Part shown: piece after piece, positions 43,134-53,210 of the stretch
Numbering within the stretch: position 1 is the first letter of the stretch
How the letters are laid out: the number at the start of each line of letters is the position of its first letter
DNA from: CAIQIA01 sp945861105
GTDB taxonomy: Bacteria; Cyanobacteriota; Cyanobacteriia; PCC-6307; Cyanobiaceae
Length of the DNA stretch: 64,000 nucleotides
Direction: 5' to 3'
Assembly: GCA_947488815.1 (NCBI GenBank)
Contig: CANLCC010000001.1
Span: 1-64,000 of the forward strand
Notes under the pieces: model-generated
Database searches by the model: none
Told to the model about the DNA's origin: nothing
What the model saw: the letters and a program-made list of their open reading frames with translations, nothing else
Translations under genes and position numbers: made by a program

Positions 43134-43165
43134 GGTGGTCGGTTTTCAGCTAGGCTGAGACCACC
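43134..43165 (+). promoter_or_regulatory. Hairpin just before the first PEP-CTERM-like gene
   Basis: GGTGGTC (43134) pairs with GACCACC (43159) and an inner stem TCAGC/GCTGA nests within. The hairpin ends one base before the GTG start, where the ribosome would bind, so it could limit translation or affect transcription. It could equally be part of the AT-rich segment's border. Pairing is seen; role is inference. Confidence 0.35.
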
Positions 43166-43166
43166 T

Positions 43167-43865
43167 GTGCTTCAAGCAGTGCTTCCCTCCTCCAGCCGTT
43201 GGGCTCTCGCCACTGCCCTTGCTGTCGTTGGCGTCGTTGCAGCGCCCCAGCAAGCAAGCGCGTTCTGCGTATCTGGATCTCTGGCGGTCGAAGGTAACAA
43301 TTGCACGACATTTTACAGTGGTACTTCTTCAACATCGCAAGCAACGATTCGACTGAGTGATCCAAAATTAAACGATAGTGTATCTCCAGTGAGAGCTGGG
43401 GCAAAGTTCTTTCAGCTTGTTATGAATACGGCAAGTCTGACTGGCGTTCCTGGTACCTATACTGTCAGCAACTTTGAATGGTCGCGACTTCCTGGAGGTC
43501 CCTTCTCTGCTTTTCAGGCAAGTCTTTCTGTTGGTGCTGCGAAGGTTGCCACTGCCATCCAGGATATTTCGACTCTTAGCGGTACAGCGCCAATTGGCAA
43601 CCCGTTCTTCGTGCGATACACCCTTCCTGCTGGTGTGGCCCTGGACGAAGTCTTCGAGGTTAAATTTCTCGCTAATAACAATGGTGCTGTTGATGCCAAC
43701 GGTTTCTTGACAGGATCTTCTCTGACTTCGTTCGTCGATCTCAACCGCGACCACACATCTCGCGAGAATGTTCCTGGGCCTCTCCCAGCTCTCGGAGCAT
43801 TTGTGGCCCTCGGCAGTGCATCTCGTCTGCGTCGCCGGATGAAGTCTCTGTCTGTCTCCGAGTGA
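43167..43865 (+). CDS. Secreted protein with PEP-CTERM-like tail, copy 1
   Basis: A protein of about 232 residues from GTG 43167. An N-terminal signal peptide (hydrophobic TALAVVGVVAAPQQASA, cleavage near residue 32) is followed by a beta-rich Gly/Ser/Thr domain with KLNDSVSPVRAGAKFFQ and FFVRYTLPAG. The C-terminus (VPGPLPALG from residue about 202, hydrophobic stretch, then RLRRRMK) has the layout of PEP-CTERM sorting signals: short motif, transmembrane span, Arg cluster. It is probably cut and anchored or released by an exosortase. Codons are far AT-richer than the neighbours. Paralogue of the next gene. Confidence 0.7.
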   Translation: MLQAVLPSSSRWALATALAVVGVVAAPQQASAFCVSGSLAVEGNNCTTFYSGTSSTSQATIRLSDPKLNDSVSPVRAGAKFFQLVMNTASLTGVPGTYTVSNFEWSRLPGGPFSAFQASLSVGAAKVATAIQDISTLSGTAPIGNPFFVRYTLPAGVALDEVFEVKFLANNNGAVDANGFLTGSSLTSFVDLNRDHTSRENVPGPLPALGAFVALGSASRLRRRMKSLSVSE

Positions 43866-43908
43866 GTCTTCGCAGGTGTTGCTTCGGGATTTCTTGGCTG
43901 ATCAATCC

Positions 43909-44676
43909 ATGACTGACAAGGCCATGTCAATTTCAAAATTGTCTTCCCCTCTTCTTTTCGCGGGGCTTGGCTTCTGTTCGCTATCGATTGGTCTGTCGCA
44001 GCCCGCTAAAGCCTGTATTGGCGATCCTGTTGCTAATCTGGCTCTTTACGGCAATAGCTGTCCCGAGTTCGATTACACGATTGATAATACGGTCATTTTA
44101 AAATATGAAGATGCCAAGTTGAACAGTTCGGTGTCACCGCCTCGCGCTGGTGCCCAATACTTCCAGTTTGGTGTTTTTAATGCAGCTTCCGGTGGGTTGA
44201 CGGCTGGCAATAAAGTCACACTCACCAATCTCGGCTGGTCTAGAAGCGTTGATCCTGCCTCGTTCACGACCTTCCAGCCATCTTTTCTGACTGGAGCTGG
44301 CTCAGGATCCCAGCCCGACTACAACTACACAGCAATTCAAGCTGTGCCGGGTGCCCCCCCACCGATGGGCTCCCCTTTTTACCTCCGTTACACCATTCCG
44401 GCTGGTTCCACTGCCCTGGATGATGTGTTGGTCACAACCTTCTTGTTCAACAACAACAGCAGCACCGTGCCTGCCCCTGCCAACACCACTGTGAATGGTG
44501 CTTCAGGTGGGCAGATTCTCGAAGCCCGAGCGATTTACTCCGGTGGTGAGCTCACCCGCGACAATGTCGCCGCAGTCCCTGCCCCTCTGCCTCTGCTGGG
44601 TGTCGGCACCCTCGCCGCTGGCGCCCTGCGGTTGCGCCGCCGGCTACGTCAGCAGCGGCAGCTTCCTGTAGCTTGA
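43909..44676 (+). CDS. Secreted protein with PEP-CTERM-like tail, copy 2
   Basis: A protein of 255 residues (ATG 43909; ATG 43924 is an alternative). A signal peptide (SSPLLFAGLGFCSLSIG) precedes a domain sharing KLNSSVSPPRAGAQYFQ and FYLRYTIPAGSTALDDV with copy 1, so the two are tandem paralogues. The C-terminal VPAPLPLLG, a hydrophobic run and RLRRRLR again form a PEP-CTERM-like sorting signal. Asn/Ser/Thr-rich, likely a surface or matrix protein. AT-richer at the 5' end than neighbours. Function unknown; the exosortase is not in the window. Confidence 0.72.
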   Translation: MTDKAMSISKLSSPLLFAGLGFCSLSIGLSQPAKACIGDPVANLALYGNSCPEFDYTIDNTVILKYEDAKLNSSVSPPRAGAQYFQFGVFNAASGGLTAGNKVTLTNLGWSRSVDPASFTTFQPSFLTGAGSGSQPDYNYTAIQAVPGAPPPMGSPFYLRYTIPAGSTALDDVLVTTFLFNNNSSTVPAPANTTVNGASGGQILEARAIYSGGELTRDNVAAVPAPLPLLGVGTLAAGALRLRRRLRQQRQLPVA

Positions 44677-44681
44677 TTTCT

Positions 44682-45061
44682 GGAAAGCAGGCGAGGTGAT
44701 CGCAGCCGCCACCACGGTGTCGGTTGAGGAAAGTCCGGGCTCCCGAATGGTCAGGCTTGCTGGGTAACGCCCAGTGCGGGTGACCGTGAGGACAGTGCCA
44801 CAGAAACACACCGCCGATGGCCTGGTTCCTCCAGGTACAGGCAAGGGTGCAAAGGTGCGGTAAGAGCGCACCAGCAGCGTCGAGAGGCGCTGGCTCGGTA
44901 AACCCCGGCCGGGAGCAAGGCCCAGGAACCAGGGGTGACCATTCACCGGTTCCGCTTTCTGCGCCGCTCGAGGCCGTCGGTAACGGCGGTCCCAGACAGA
45001 TGATCGCCCCCGGTCGGCCCCGCCGGCCGGAGAACAGAACCCGGCTTACGTCCTGCTTTCC
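44682..45061 (+). ncRNA. rnpB: RNase P RNA (class A)
   Basis: About 380 nt. The conserved blocks are in order: GAGGAAAGTCCGGGCTCC (5' core), ACAGAAACACACCGCC, GGTAAGAGCGCACCAGCAG, GGTAAACCCCGGCCGGGAGC and AGACAGATGATCGCC then ACAGAACCCGGCTTA at the 3' side. The ends GGAAAGCAGG and CCTGCTTTCC pair as P1. It is the catalytic RNA of RNase P, maturing tRNA 5' ends. No promoter is clear; it may be read from within or upstream of the PEP-CTERM-like gene. Confidence 0.96.
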
Positions 45062-45077
45062 CCTCTTGCCCACGGCC

Positions 45078-45809
45078 ATGGTCTGTCCCCAGCCCGATGC
45101 CGATCGCAGCCGCACCCTCGACCGGCTGCTTCAGCGACTCGGGCTTTCCCTGCCGCCAGGTGACCCCCCAGACCTGCGTCCGCTCCATGAAGCCCTCACC
45201 CACACCAGTGCCGGCCTGGCGTGGAACCATGAGCGGCTGGAATTTCTCGGGGATGCGGTGCTGCGCCTCGCCTGTGCTGAATTTCTTGAGGATCGTCTGC
45301 CGCAGCTGTCGATGGGGCAGCGGTCGGCCCTGCGGGGCCAGCTCGTCAGTGACCGCTGGCTGGCCGACCATGCCGCCAGCCTTGACCTCGATGCCGTGAT
45401 CCTCCAGGGGGCCCAGGCCAGCGGCGACCATGCCGGTCGCCGCACCGTGAGGGCCGAATGCTGCGAAGCCCTCGTCGGCGCCCTGTACGAAGCCTGGGGG
45501 GGGAGCCTGGATCCGGTGCGGCGTTGGCTCGATGCCCCCTGGTGGGCCGACAGTGCTGCGTTGCTTGCCGATCCCAGCCTGCACAACTGGAAATCGGCCC
45601 TGCAGGAATGGAGCCAGCGACAGAATGGCCGGCTCCCCACCTACAGCACCGAAGAGCGGGAACGCATCCACGGCAGCCCCCGTCGCTTCCACAGCGCCGT
45701 GGCCGTGGCCGGGGACACCCTCGGGGAAGGCTGGGGCCCCTCCCGGCGCCTGGCCGAGCAGGAGGCCGCCCGTTCAGCCCTCGAACGCCTCAGCCCTGAA
45801 CCTCGCTGA
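45078..45809 (+). CDS. rnc: Ribonuclease III
   Basis: A protein of 243 residues. NHERLEFLGDAVLRLACAEF is the catalytic nuclease signature (ERLEFLGDAVL), AECCEALVGALYEAWGG the second metal-binding helix, and the C-terminal WKSALQEWSQRQ...ERERIHG with GPSRRLAEQEAARSAL is the double-stranded-RNA-binding domain. It cuts rRNA and other duplex RNA. ATG 45078 sits 16 bp after rnpB. Its last 20 bp overlap ndhS on the other strand. Confidence 0.94.
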   Translation: MVCPQPDADRSRTLDRLLQRLGLSLPPGDPPDLRPLHEALTHTSAGLAWNHERLEFLGDAVLRLACAEFLEDRLPQLSMGQRSALRGQLVSDRWLADHAASLDLDAVILQGAQASGDHAGRRTVRAECCEALVGALYEAWGGSLDPVRRWLDAPWWADSAALLADPSLHNWKSALQEWSQRQNGRLPTYSTEERERIHGSPRRFHSAVAVAGDTLGEGWGPSRRLAEQEAARSALERLSPEPR

Positions 45810-45963
45810 GCTGACTCACGGGCAGGGTCACCAGCTTGTCCCAGTTACCGCCTTCGAACAGCACCGCCGCCCGGCGGCCGCTCAGACGCTGCACGAACCC
45901 CAGGTAACCGTCGTAGATCGAGCGCGGATCCACCACGCGCACGGTGCTGCCTGGCAGGATCAT
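45790..45963 (-). CDS. ndhS: NAD(P)H-quinone oxidoreductase subunit S
   Basis: A very small protein of 57 residues from ATG 45963. MILPGSTVRVVDPRSIYDG and AAVLFEGGNWDKLVTLPVS match NdhS (DUF3252; Ssl0352 type), the SH3-like subunit of cyanobacterial and chloroplast NDH-1 at the ferredoxin-binding site. It supports cyclic electron flow and respiration in thylakoids. It is divergent from rimM (64-bp spacer), and its stop overlaps the end of rnc. Confidence 0.9.
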   Translation of the reverse strand: MILPGSTVRVVDPRSIYDGYLGFVQRLSGRRAAVLFEGGNWDKLVTLPVSQLSEVQG

Positions 45964-46027
45964 GGCGAAGGACCCGGAGTCGGGTTGGATGCTCTGGTGA
46001 GATTAGCGACCGTCCCCGCAGTTCTGT

Positions 46028-46564
46028 ATGGCCGATGCGTTTCTGGTGGTGGGTGAGGTGGTGGCTGCCCAGGGGCTCCGTGGGGAGTTGCGGGTGTTGC
46101 CATCCACCGACTTTCCCTCCCGCCTCACCGAAGCGGGCCCGCGCTGGCTGCGCCCCCGGGGGGACGACAGCGCCCCACCCCGGCCCGTGCAGCTGCTGCA
46201 GGGTCGACCGCTGCCCGGCCGTGATCTGTTCGTGCTGCGTCTTCAGGGGGTCGACGATCGCGGTCAGGCCGAAGCGCTGGTGCGCCACGAGCTGCTGGTC
46301 GCAGCCGATGACCGCCCGCCTCTGCAGGAGGGGGAGTTTCACGTGCTCGACCTGCAGGACCTTGAGGTGAGGCTTGAGCCCGAGGGGACGGCCATCGCCC
46401 ATGTGCGTGATCTGCACCATGGCGGCAACGACCTGCTCGAAATCGAACTGGTTGCGGATGGGCGCCGCTGCCTCGTGCCCTTCGTCGAGCCCATCGTGCC
46501 CCGCATCGAGCTGGCCCAGGGCTGGTTGCTGATCACCCCACCGCCGGGGCTGCTGGATCTTTAG
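46028..46564 (+). CDS. rimM: Ribosome maturation factor RimM
   Basis: A protein of 178 residues. The N-terminal domain (LVVGEVVAAQGLRGELRV) and the PRC-barrel (GEFHVLDLQDLEV, HHGGNDLLEIEL, LVPFVEPIVPRIEL) are the standard RimM domains. It assists maturation of the 30S head. Its stop overlaps the corA stop by 4 bp. AGATTAGC upstream may serve as a -10 region, but this is weak. Confidence 0.92.
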   Translation: MADAFLVVGEVVAAQGLRGELRVLPSTDFPSRLTEAGPRWLRPRGDDSAPPRPVQLLQGRPLPGRDLFVLRLQGVDDRGQAEALVRHELLVAADDRPPLQEGEFHVLDLQDLEVRLEPEGTAIAHVRDLHHGGNDLLEIELVADGRRCLVPFVEPIVPRIELAQGWLLITPPPGLLDL

Positions 46565-47700
46565 CGGGTGCCTGTCCAGTCCTGGAACCAGCCGCGTCGC
46601 CAGAGAATGGTGACCTGAACCGAGGCCACCGCCGCCATCACCACCAGACAGGCGATATAGCCATAGCGCCAGTTCAGTTCGGGCATGTTCCAGGGGGACG
46701 TTTCGGGGTTGAAGTTCATGCCGTACACCCCGGCGATGAACGTGAGTGGCACAAAGATGCTCTGCACGATGGTGAGCATCTTCATCACCTGGTTCATGCG
46801 GTTGCTGATGCTGGCCATGTAAGTGCCGGTGACCCCGTCGCACTGGTGTCGCAACAGTTCGGCAACATCGAACAGCACCTCCACATGGCTGTTCACTTCA
46901 CGGAAACCGCGCACGGCCCCCTTGTCCAGCACCCGCTGGCTCTGGCGGATGAGCACGAAGAGCTGATTGCGCAGGGGCCAGATCAGGCTGCGCACCTGCC
47001 GCAGGCCCGTGCGCACCTCGTAGGCCCGCCGCAGCACCTTCGGACTCGGGCGCCGCAGGGCGCTGTCCTCCAGCTCGTCGAGCTGTTCAGCCATGTCCTC
47101 CAGCAGGGGCAGCACCTCATCGAGCACCTCGTCCACCAGAAAGAAGAGGATGTCGTCCAGGTCGGCGGCGCTCGGCGGCGGTTGCAGCTGCTCCAGCCAG
47201 TGGGTCAGCTCCGGGAAGGCCACCGGCCGCGGCACCTCCTCCACCGACACCAGCACGCGGTTGAGCAGCACCAACCCCACCTGCTCGCTGATCATCCGGT
47301 TGGCGCTGCTGCCCCCCAGCCGGTGCATCACGATCAGCAGGGCGCTGCCCAGGGCATCCACCCGACAGCGCTGGGGGGTCTCGGTCAGGGCCCGCTGCAG
47401 GGGCTCGGGCACCTCGACCCGGGTCAGCACGTCCTCCAGCAGTGCCCTGTCGCCGAGCCCCTTGAGGCGCAGCCACACCGGCATGTCCTCCAGCAGCAGG
47501 GCCTCAAGGGCGGCCTGGTCCAGGTTGTGGCGATGGTCCAGGCCCTCCGGCCGGAACACCACGGCCGACACGCTGGTGGGGGCCACTCCACCATGGACAT
47601 ACAGCGGGCCCGGCAGGTCGCCCGGGCGGCTGGCAAGGCGGCGGCTGCGCAATGAAGCGCTGCCCAGCGGCAACTGGCGGCCGTTCAGGGCCGTGGCCAT
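46561..47700 (-). CDS. corA: Magnesium/cobalt transporter CorA
   Basis: A protein of 379 residues. The long cytoplasmic domain (about 1-315) is helical and the C-terminus carries FVPLTFIAGVYGMNFNPE with the GMN signature in the loop between the two transmembrane helices, then ACLVVMAAVASVQV. It forms a pentameric Mg2+ channel. ATG 47700 is chosen. It is divergent from manC across 127 bp, which may hold promoters for both. Confidence 0.93.
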   Translation of the reverse strand: MATALNGRQLPLGSASLRSRRLASRPGDLPGPLYVHGGVAPTSVSAVVFRPEGLDHRHNLDQAALEALLLEDMPVWLRLKGLGDRALLEDVLTRVEVPEPLQRALTETPQRCRVDALGSALLIVMHRLGGSSANRMISEQVGLVLLNRVLVSVEEVPRPVAFPELTHWLEQLQPPPSAADLDDILFFLVDEVLDEVLPLLEDMAEQLDELEDSALRRPSPKVLRRAYEVRTGLRQVRSLIWPLRNQLFVLIRQSQRVLDKGAVRGFREVNSHVEVLFDVAELLRHQCDGVTGTYMASISNRMNQVMKMLTIVQSIFVPLTFIAGVYGMNFNPETSPWNMPELNWRYGYIACLVVMAAVASVQVTILWRRGWFQDWTGTR

Positions 47701-47827
47701 ACGAGCGCTCACACCCCGTTCCACGTGTCGCGTCCACGGCCCTTGCCGCACCCTAGGCAGCCCTGGCGACGGTGGCCCGGGGCCCTGTCCCGGTACCATC
47801 ACCCAACCTTCTGCCCCGGAGCCCGCC

Positions 47828-49276
47828 ATGGCCCCGACCGCTCTGGTGCCGGTCATCCTCTGCGGTGGCACCGGCACGCGCCTCTGGCCCCTGTCGCGCG
47901 CCAGTTACCCGAAGCAGTACTGGGCCCTCGCCGGTGACCACACCCTGCTGCAGCAGACCCAGCAGCGTCTGAACGGCCTGGTCTCCCTCCAGCCCCCCCT
48001 GCTGGTGTGCAACGAGGACCACCGATTCATCGTGGCCGAGCAGATGCGTCAGATCGGGGTCGACCCGTCGGGCATTCTGCTCGAACCCATCGGTCGCAAC
48101 ACCGCCCCTGCCATCGCGGTGGCGGCCCTGCAGGCCACCGCCCGTGGCGACGACCCCCTGCTGCTGGTGCTGGCCGCAGACCATGTGATCCGTGATGCCG
48201 CTGCCTTCCGCTCGGCGGTCGAGGCCGCCCGTCCCGCCGCCGAGGCCGGCCGGCTGATCACCTTTGGCATCGTGCCCACCGCGCCAGAGACCGGATACGG
48301 CTACATCGAAGCCGAAGCAGCCCTGGCCGCCGGCAATGCCGTAGTGCCCATTGCCCGCTTTGTCGAGAAGCCGGATCGGGCCACGGCCGAGTCCTTCCTG
48401 GCGTCGGGTCGCTTCACCTGGAACAGCGGCATGTTCCTGTTCCGGGCCAGTGCCGTGCTGGCCGAGCTCGAGCGCCTGGCCCCCGATGTCGTGAGCGGCT
48501 GCCGGGCGTCCCTCAGCCATGACACCGCCGACCTTGATTTTCTGCGTCTCGAGCGCGAGTCGTTCGCCGGTTGCCCGAGCGTGTCGATCGACGTGGCGGT
48601 GATGGAACGCACCACCCTCGGCAGCGTCGTGCCCCTGCACGCCGGCTGGAGCGATGTCGGCAGCTGGGGTTCCCTCTGGGAGACGGCCGACCAGGACGGG
48701 GATGGCAACGTGCTGCGGGGCCGGGTCATCAGCGAGGGCAGCCGTAACTGTTATCTGCGCAGCGAGCATCGGCTGGTGGTGGGTCTCGGGGTCGAGGACC
48801 TCGTGGTGGTCGAGACCGATGACGCCGTGCTCGTGGCCCACCGGGACCGGGCCCAGGACGTGAAACGCATCGTCAATCGACTCCAGAACGATCGGGCTCC
48901 CGAAGGCGAGGCCCACCGCCGCATCTACCGGCCCTGGGGTCACTACGACGGCGTTGTCGAGGGTGAGCGCTGGCAGGTCAAGCGCATCGAGGTCAAACCC
49001 GGGGCCTGCCTGTCGCTGCAGATGCATCACCATCGGGCCGAGCACTGGGTGGTGGTGCGGGGCACGGCCGTCGTCGAGAAGGACGGCGAATCGATCCTGC
49101 TGGGTGAGAACCAGAGCACTTACATCCCCCTGGGTTCCCGCCATCGCCTGTCGAACCCCGGCAAGATTCCGGTGGAGCTGATCGAGGTGCAGAGCGGCCC
49201 TTACCTGGGAGAAGACGACATCGTCCGCTTCCAGGACAACTACGGCCGCAGCGAGGCGACCGCCGCCGTCTCCTGA
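47828..49276 (+). CDS. manC: Mannose-1-phosphate guanylyltransferase / mannose-6-phosphate isomerase
   Basis: A protein of 482 residues. The nucleotidyltransferase half has LCGGTGTRLWPLSRASYPKQ, FVEKPDRATAESF and WNSGMFLFRA; the C-terminal cupin half (IYRPWGHYDGV, KPGACLSLQMHHHRAEHW) is the type II mannose-6-P isomerase. It makes GDP-mannose for glycans. Stop codon lies inside a 15-bp tandem duplication shared with the stop of glmS. Confidence 0.93.
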   Translation: MAPTALVPVILCGGTGTRLWPLSRASYPKQYWALAGDHTLLQQTQQRLNGLVSLQPPLLVCNEDHRFIVAEQMRQIGVDPSGILLEPIGRNTAPAIAVAALQATARGDDPLLLVLAADHVIRDAAAFRSAVEAARPAAEAGRLITFGIVPTAPETGYGYIEAEAALAAGNAVVPIARFVEKPDRATAESFLASGRFTWNSGMFLFRASAVLAELERLAPDVVSGCRASLSHDTADLDFLRLERESFAGCPSVSIDVAVMERTTLGSVVPLHAGWSDVGSWGSLWETADQDGDGNVLRGRVISEGSRNCYLRSEHRLVVGLGVEDLVVVETDDAVLVAHRDRAQDVKRIVNRLQNDRAPEGEAHRRIYRPWGHYDGVVEGERWQVKRIEVKPGACLSLQMHHHRAEHWVVVRGTAVVEKDGESILLGENQSTYIPLGSRHRLSNPGKIPVELIEVQSGPYLGEDDIVRFQDNYGRSEATAAVS

Positions 49277-49295
49277 CGGTTCATCTCCTGACGGT

Positions 49296-49298
<3 letters not shown>
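49269..49298. repeat. 15-bp tandem duplication across the manC and glmS stop codons
   Basis: TCTCCTGACGGTTCA occurs twice in direct contact (49269-49283, 49284-49298). The first copy holds the manC TGA, the second the glmS stop on the reverse strand; each copy carries a stop for glmS in frame, so either could have ended the gene. Probably a recent small duplication. Confidence 0.8.
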
Positions 49299-51185
<1,887 letters not shown>

Positions 51186-51200
51186 CTCGAAATGTCCGCG

Positions 51201-51226
51201 AAAAAAAGCCCGGCGGTAGCCGGGCT
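51201..51226 (-). terminator. Intrinsic terminator of psaC
   Basis: On the reverse strand AGCCCGGC pairs with GCCGGGCT around a TACC loop, followed directly by seven Ts. It stands 34 bp after the psaC stop and ends 16 bp before the glmS start, so it separates the two genes. This is the cleanest terminator in the window. Confidence 0.93.
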
Positions 51227-51259
51227 GCCTGTCATGAAGATACCGAGGCCGTCAGGACT

Positions 51260-51505
51260 TCAGTAGGCCAGACCCATGCTGCGGGTCGTCTCGTCGCCGA
51301 GGTACACCCGGATGCTGAGGAAGTCGGTGGGGCAGGCGGTTTCACAGCGCTTGCAGCCCACGCAATCCTCGGTGCGGGGGGAGGAGGCGATCTGGCCGGC
51401 CTTGCAGCCGTCCCAGGGGACCATCTCGAGCACGTCGAGGGGGCAGGCCCGCACGCACTGGGTGCAGCCGATGCAGGTGTCGTAGATCTTGACGGAATGG
51501 GACAT
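51260..51505 (-). CDS. psaC: Photosystem I iron-sulfur protein PsaC
   Basis: Exactly 81 residues from ATG 51505: MSHSVKIYDTC, then CIGCTQCVRACPLDVLEM and CVGCKRCETACPTDFL, the two 4Fe-4S motifs that bind FA and FB. It is the stromal electron carrier of photosystem I, passing electrons to ferredoxin. The reading frame is open further upstream, but the conserved start is the ATG. It identifies the host as an oxygenic phototroph. Confidence 0.99.
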   Translation of the reverse strand: MSHSVKIYDTCIGCTQCVRACPLDVLEMVPWDGCKAGQIASSPRTEDCVGCKRCETACPTDFLSIRVYLGDETTRSMGLAY

Positions 51506-51590
51506 GCCCGGGCCGGAAGCAAACGCCGTGACGTCAAGGTACCCGTGCGATCCGCACGCCACCCGGCGGCGGGCCCGGCCGTCATCGTTG

Positions 51591-51619
51591 TTAACGGTCA
51601 TCAGGCCAGCCCGTAGGAT
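51591..51619 (+). promoter_or_regulatory. Candidate promoter of acpP
   Basis: TTAACG (51591-51596) and TAGGAT (51614-51619) are separated by 17 bp, 24 bp before the acpP ATG, in the 137-bp divergent spacer with psaC. A plausible sigma70-type match, though the -35 box is weak. Confidence 0.35.
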
Positions 51620-51642
51620 GCCCGACGCCAGGACCAGAGCCC

Positions 51643-51885
51643 ATGTCCAAGGAAGCGACCTTCGAGAAAGTCCGCGAGATCGTTGCGGAGCAGCTCAGCG
51701 TCGATGCCGCTGAGGTGAAGGAGGAGTCCAATTTCCAGAACGACCTCGGCGCCGATTCCCTCGACACCGTCGAGCTCGTCATGGCCCTCGAGGAGGCCTT
51801 CGACATCGAGATCCCCGACGAGGCCGCCGAGAAAATCGCCACCGTGGGGGATGCGGTCACCTACATCCTTGAAAAGGCCGCCTGA
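51643..51885 (+). CDS. acpP: Acyl carrier protein
   Basis: A protein of 80 residues, fully acidic in character. NDLGADSLDTVELVMALEE holds the phosphopantetheine-carrying Ser in the DSL motif, followed by FDIEIPDEAAEKIATVGDA. It shuttles acyl chains in fatty-acid synthesis. It leads acpP-fabF, with fabF 44 bp downstream, and tkt follows. Confidence 0.97.
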   Translation: MSKEATFEKVREIVAEQLSVDAAEVKEESNFQNDLGADSLDTVELVMALEEAFDIEIPDEAAEKIATVGDAVTYILEKAA

Positions 51886-51929
51886 GCACCCCATCCCCTG
51901 CCGCCCCATCGTCACGGTCGAGTTCTGCA

Positions 51930-53177
<1,248 letters not shown>

Positions 53178-53210
53178 TCCCTTCCCCTCTCCCACCTGCC
53201 CAGCACCGCC

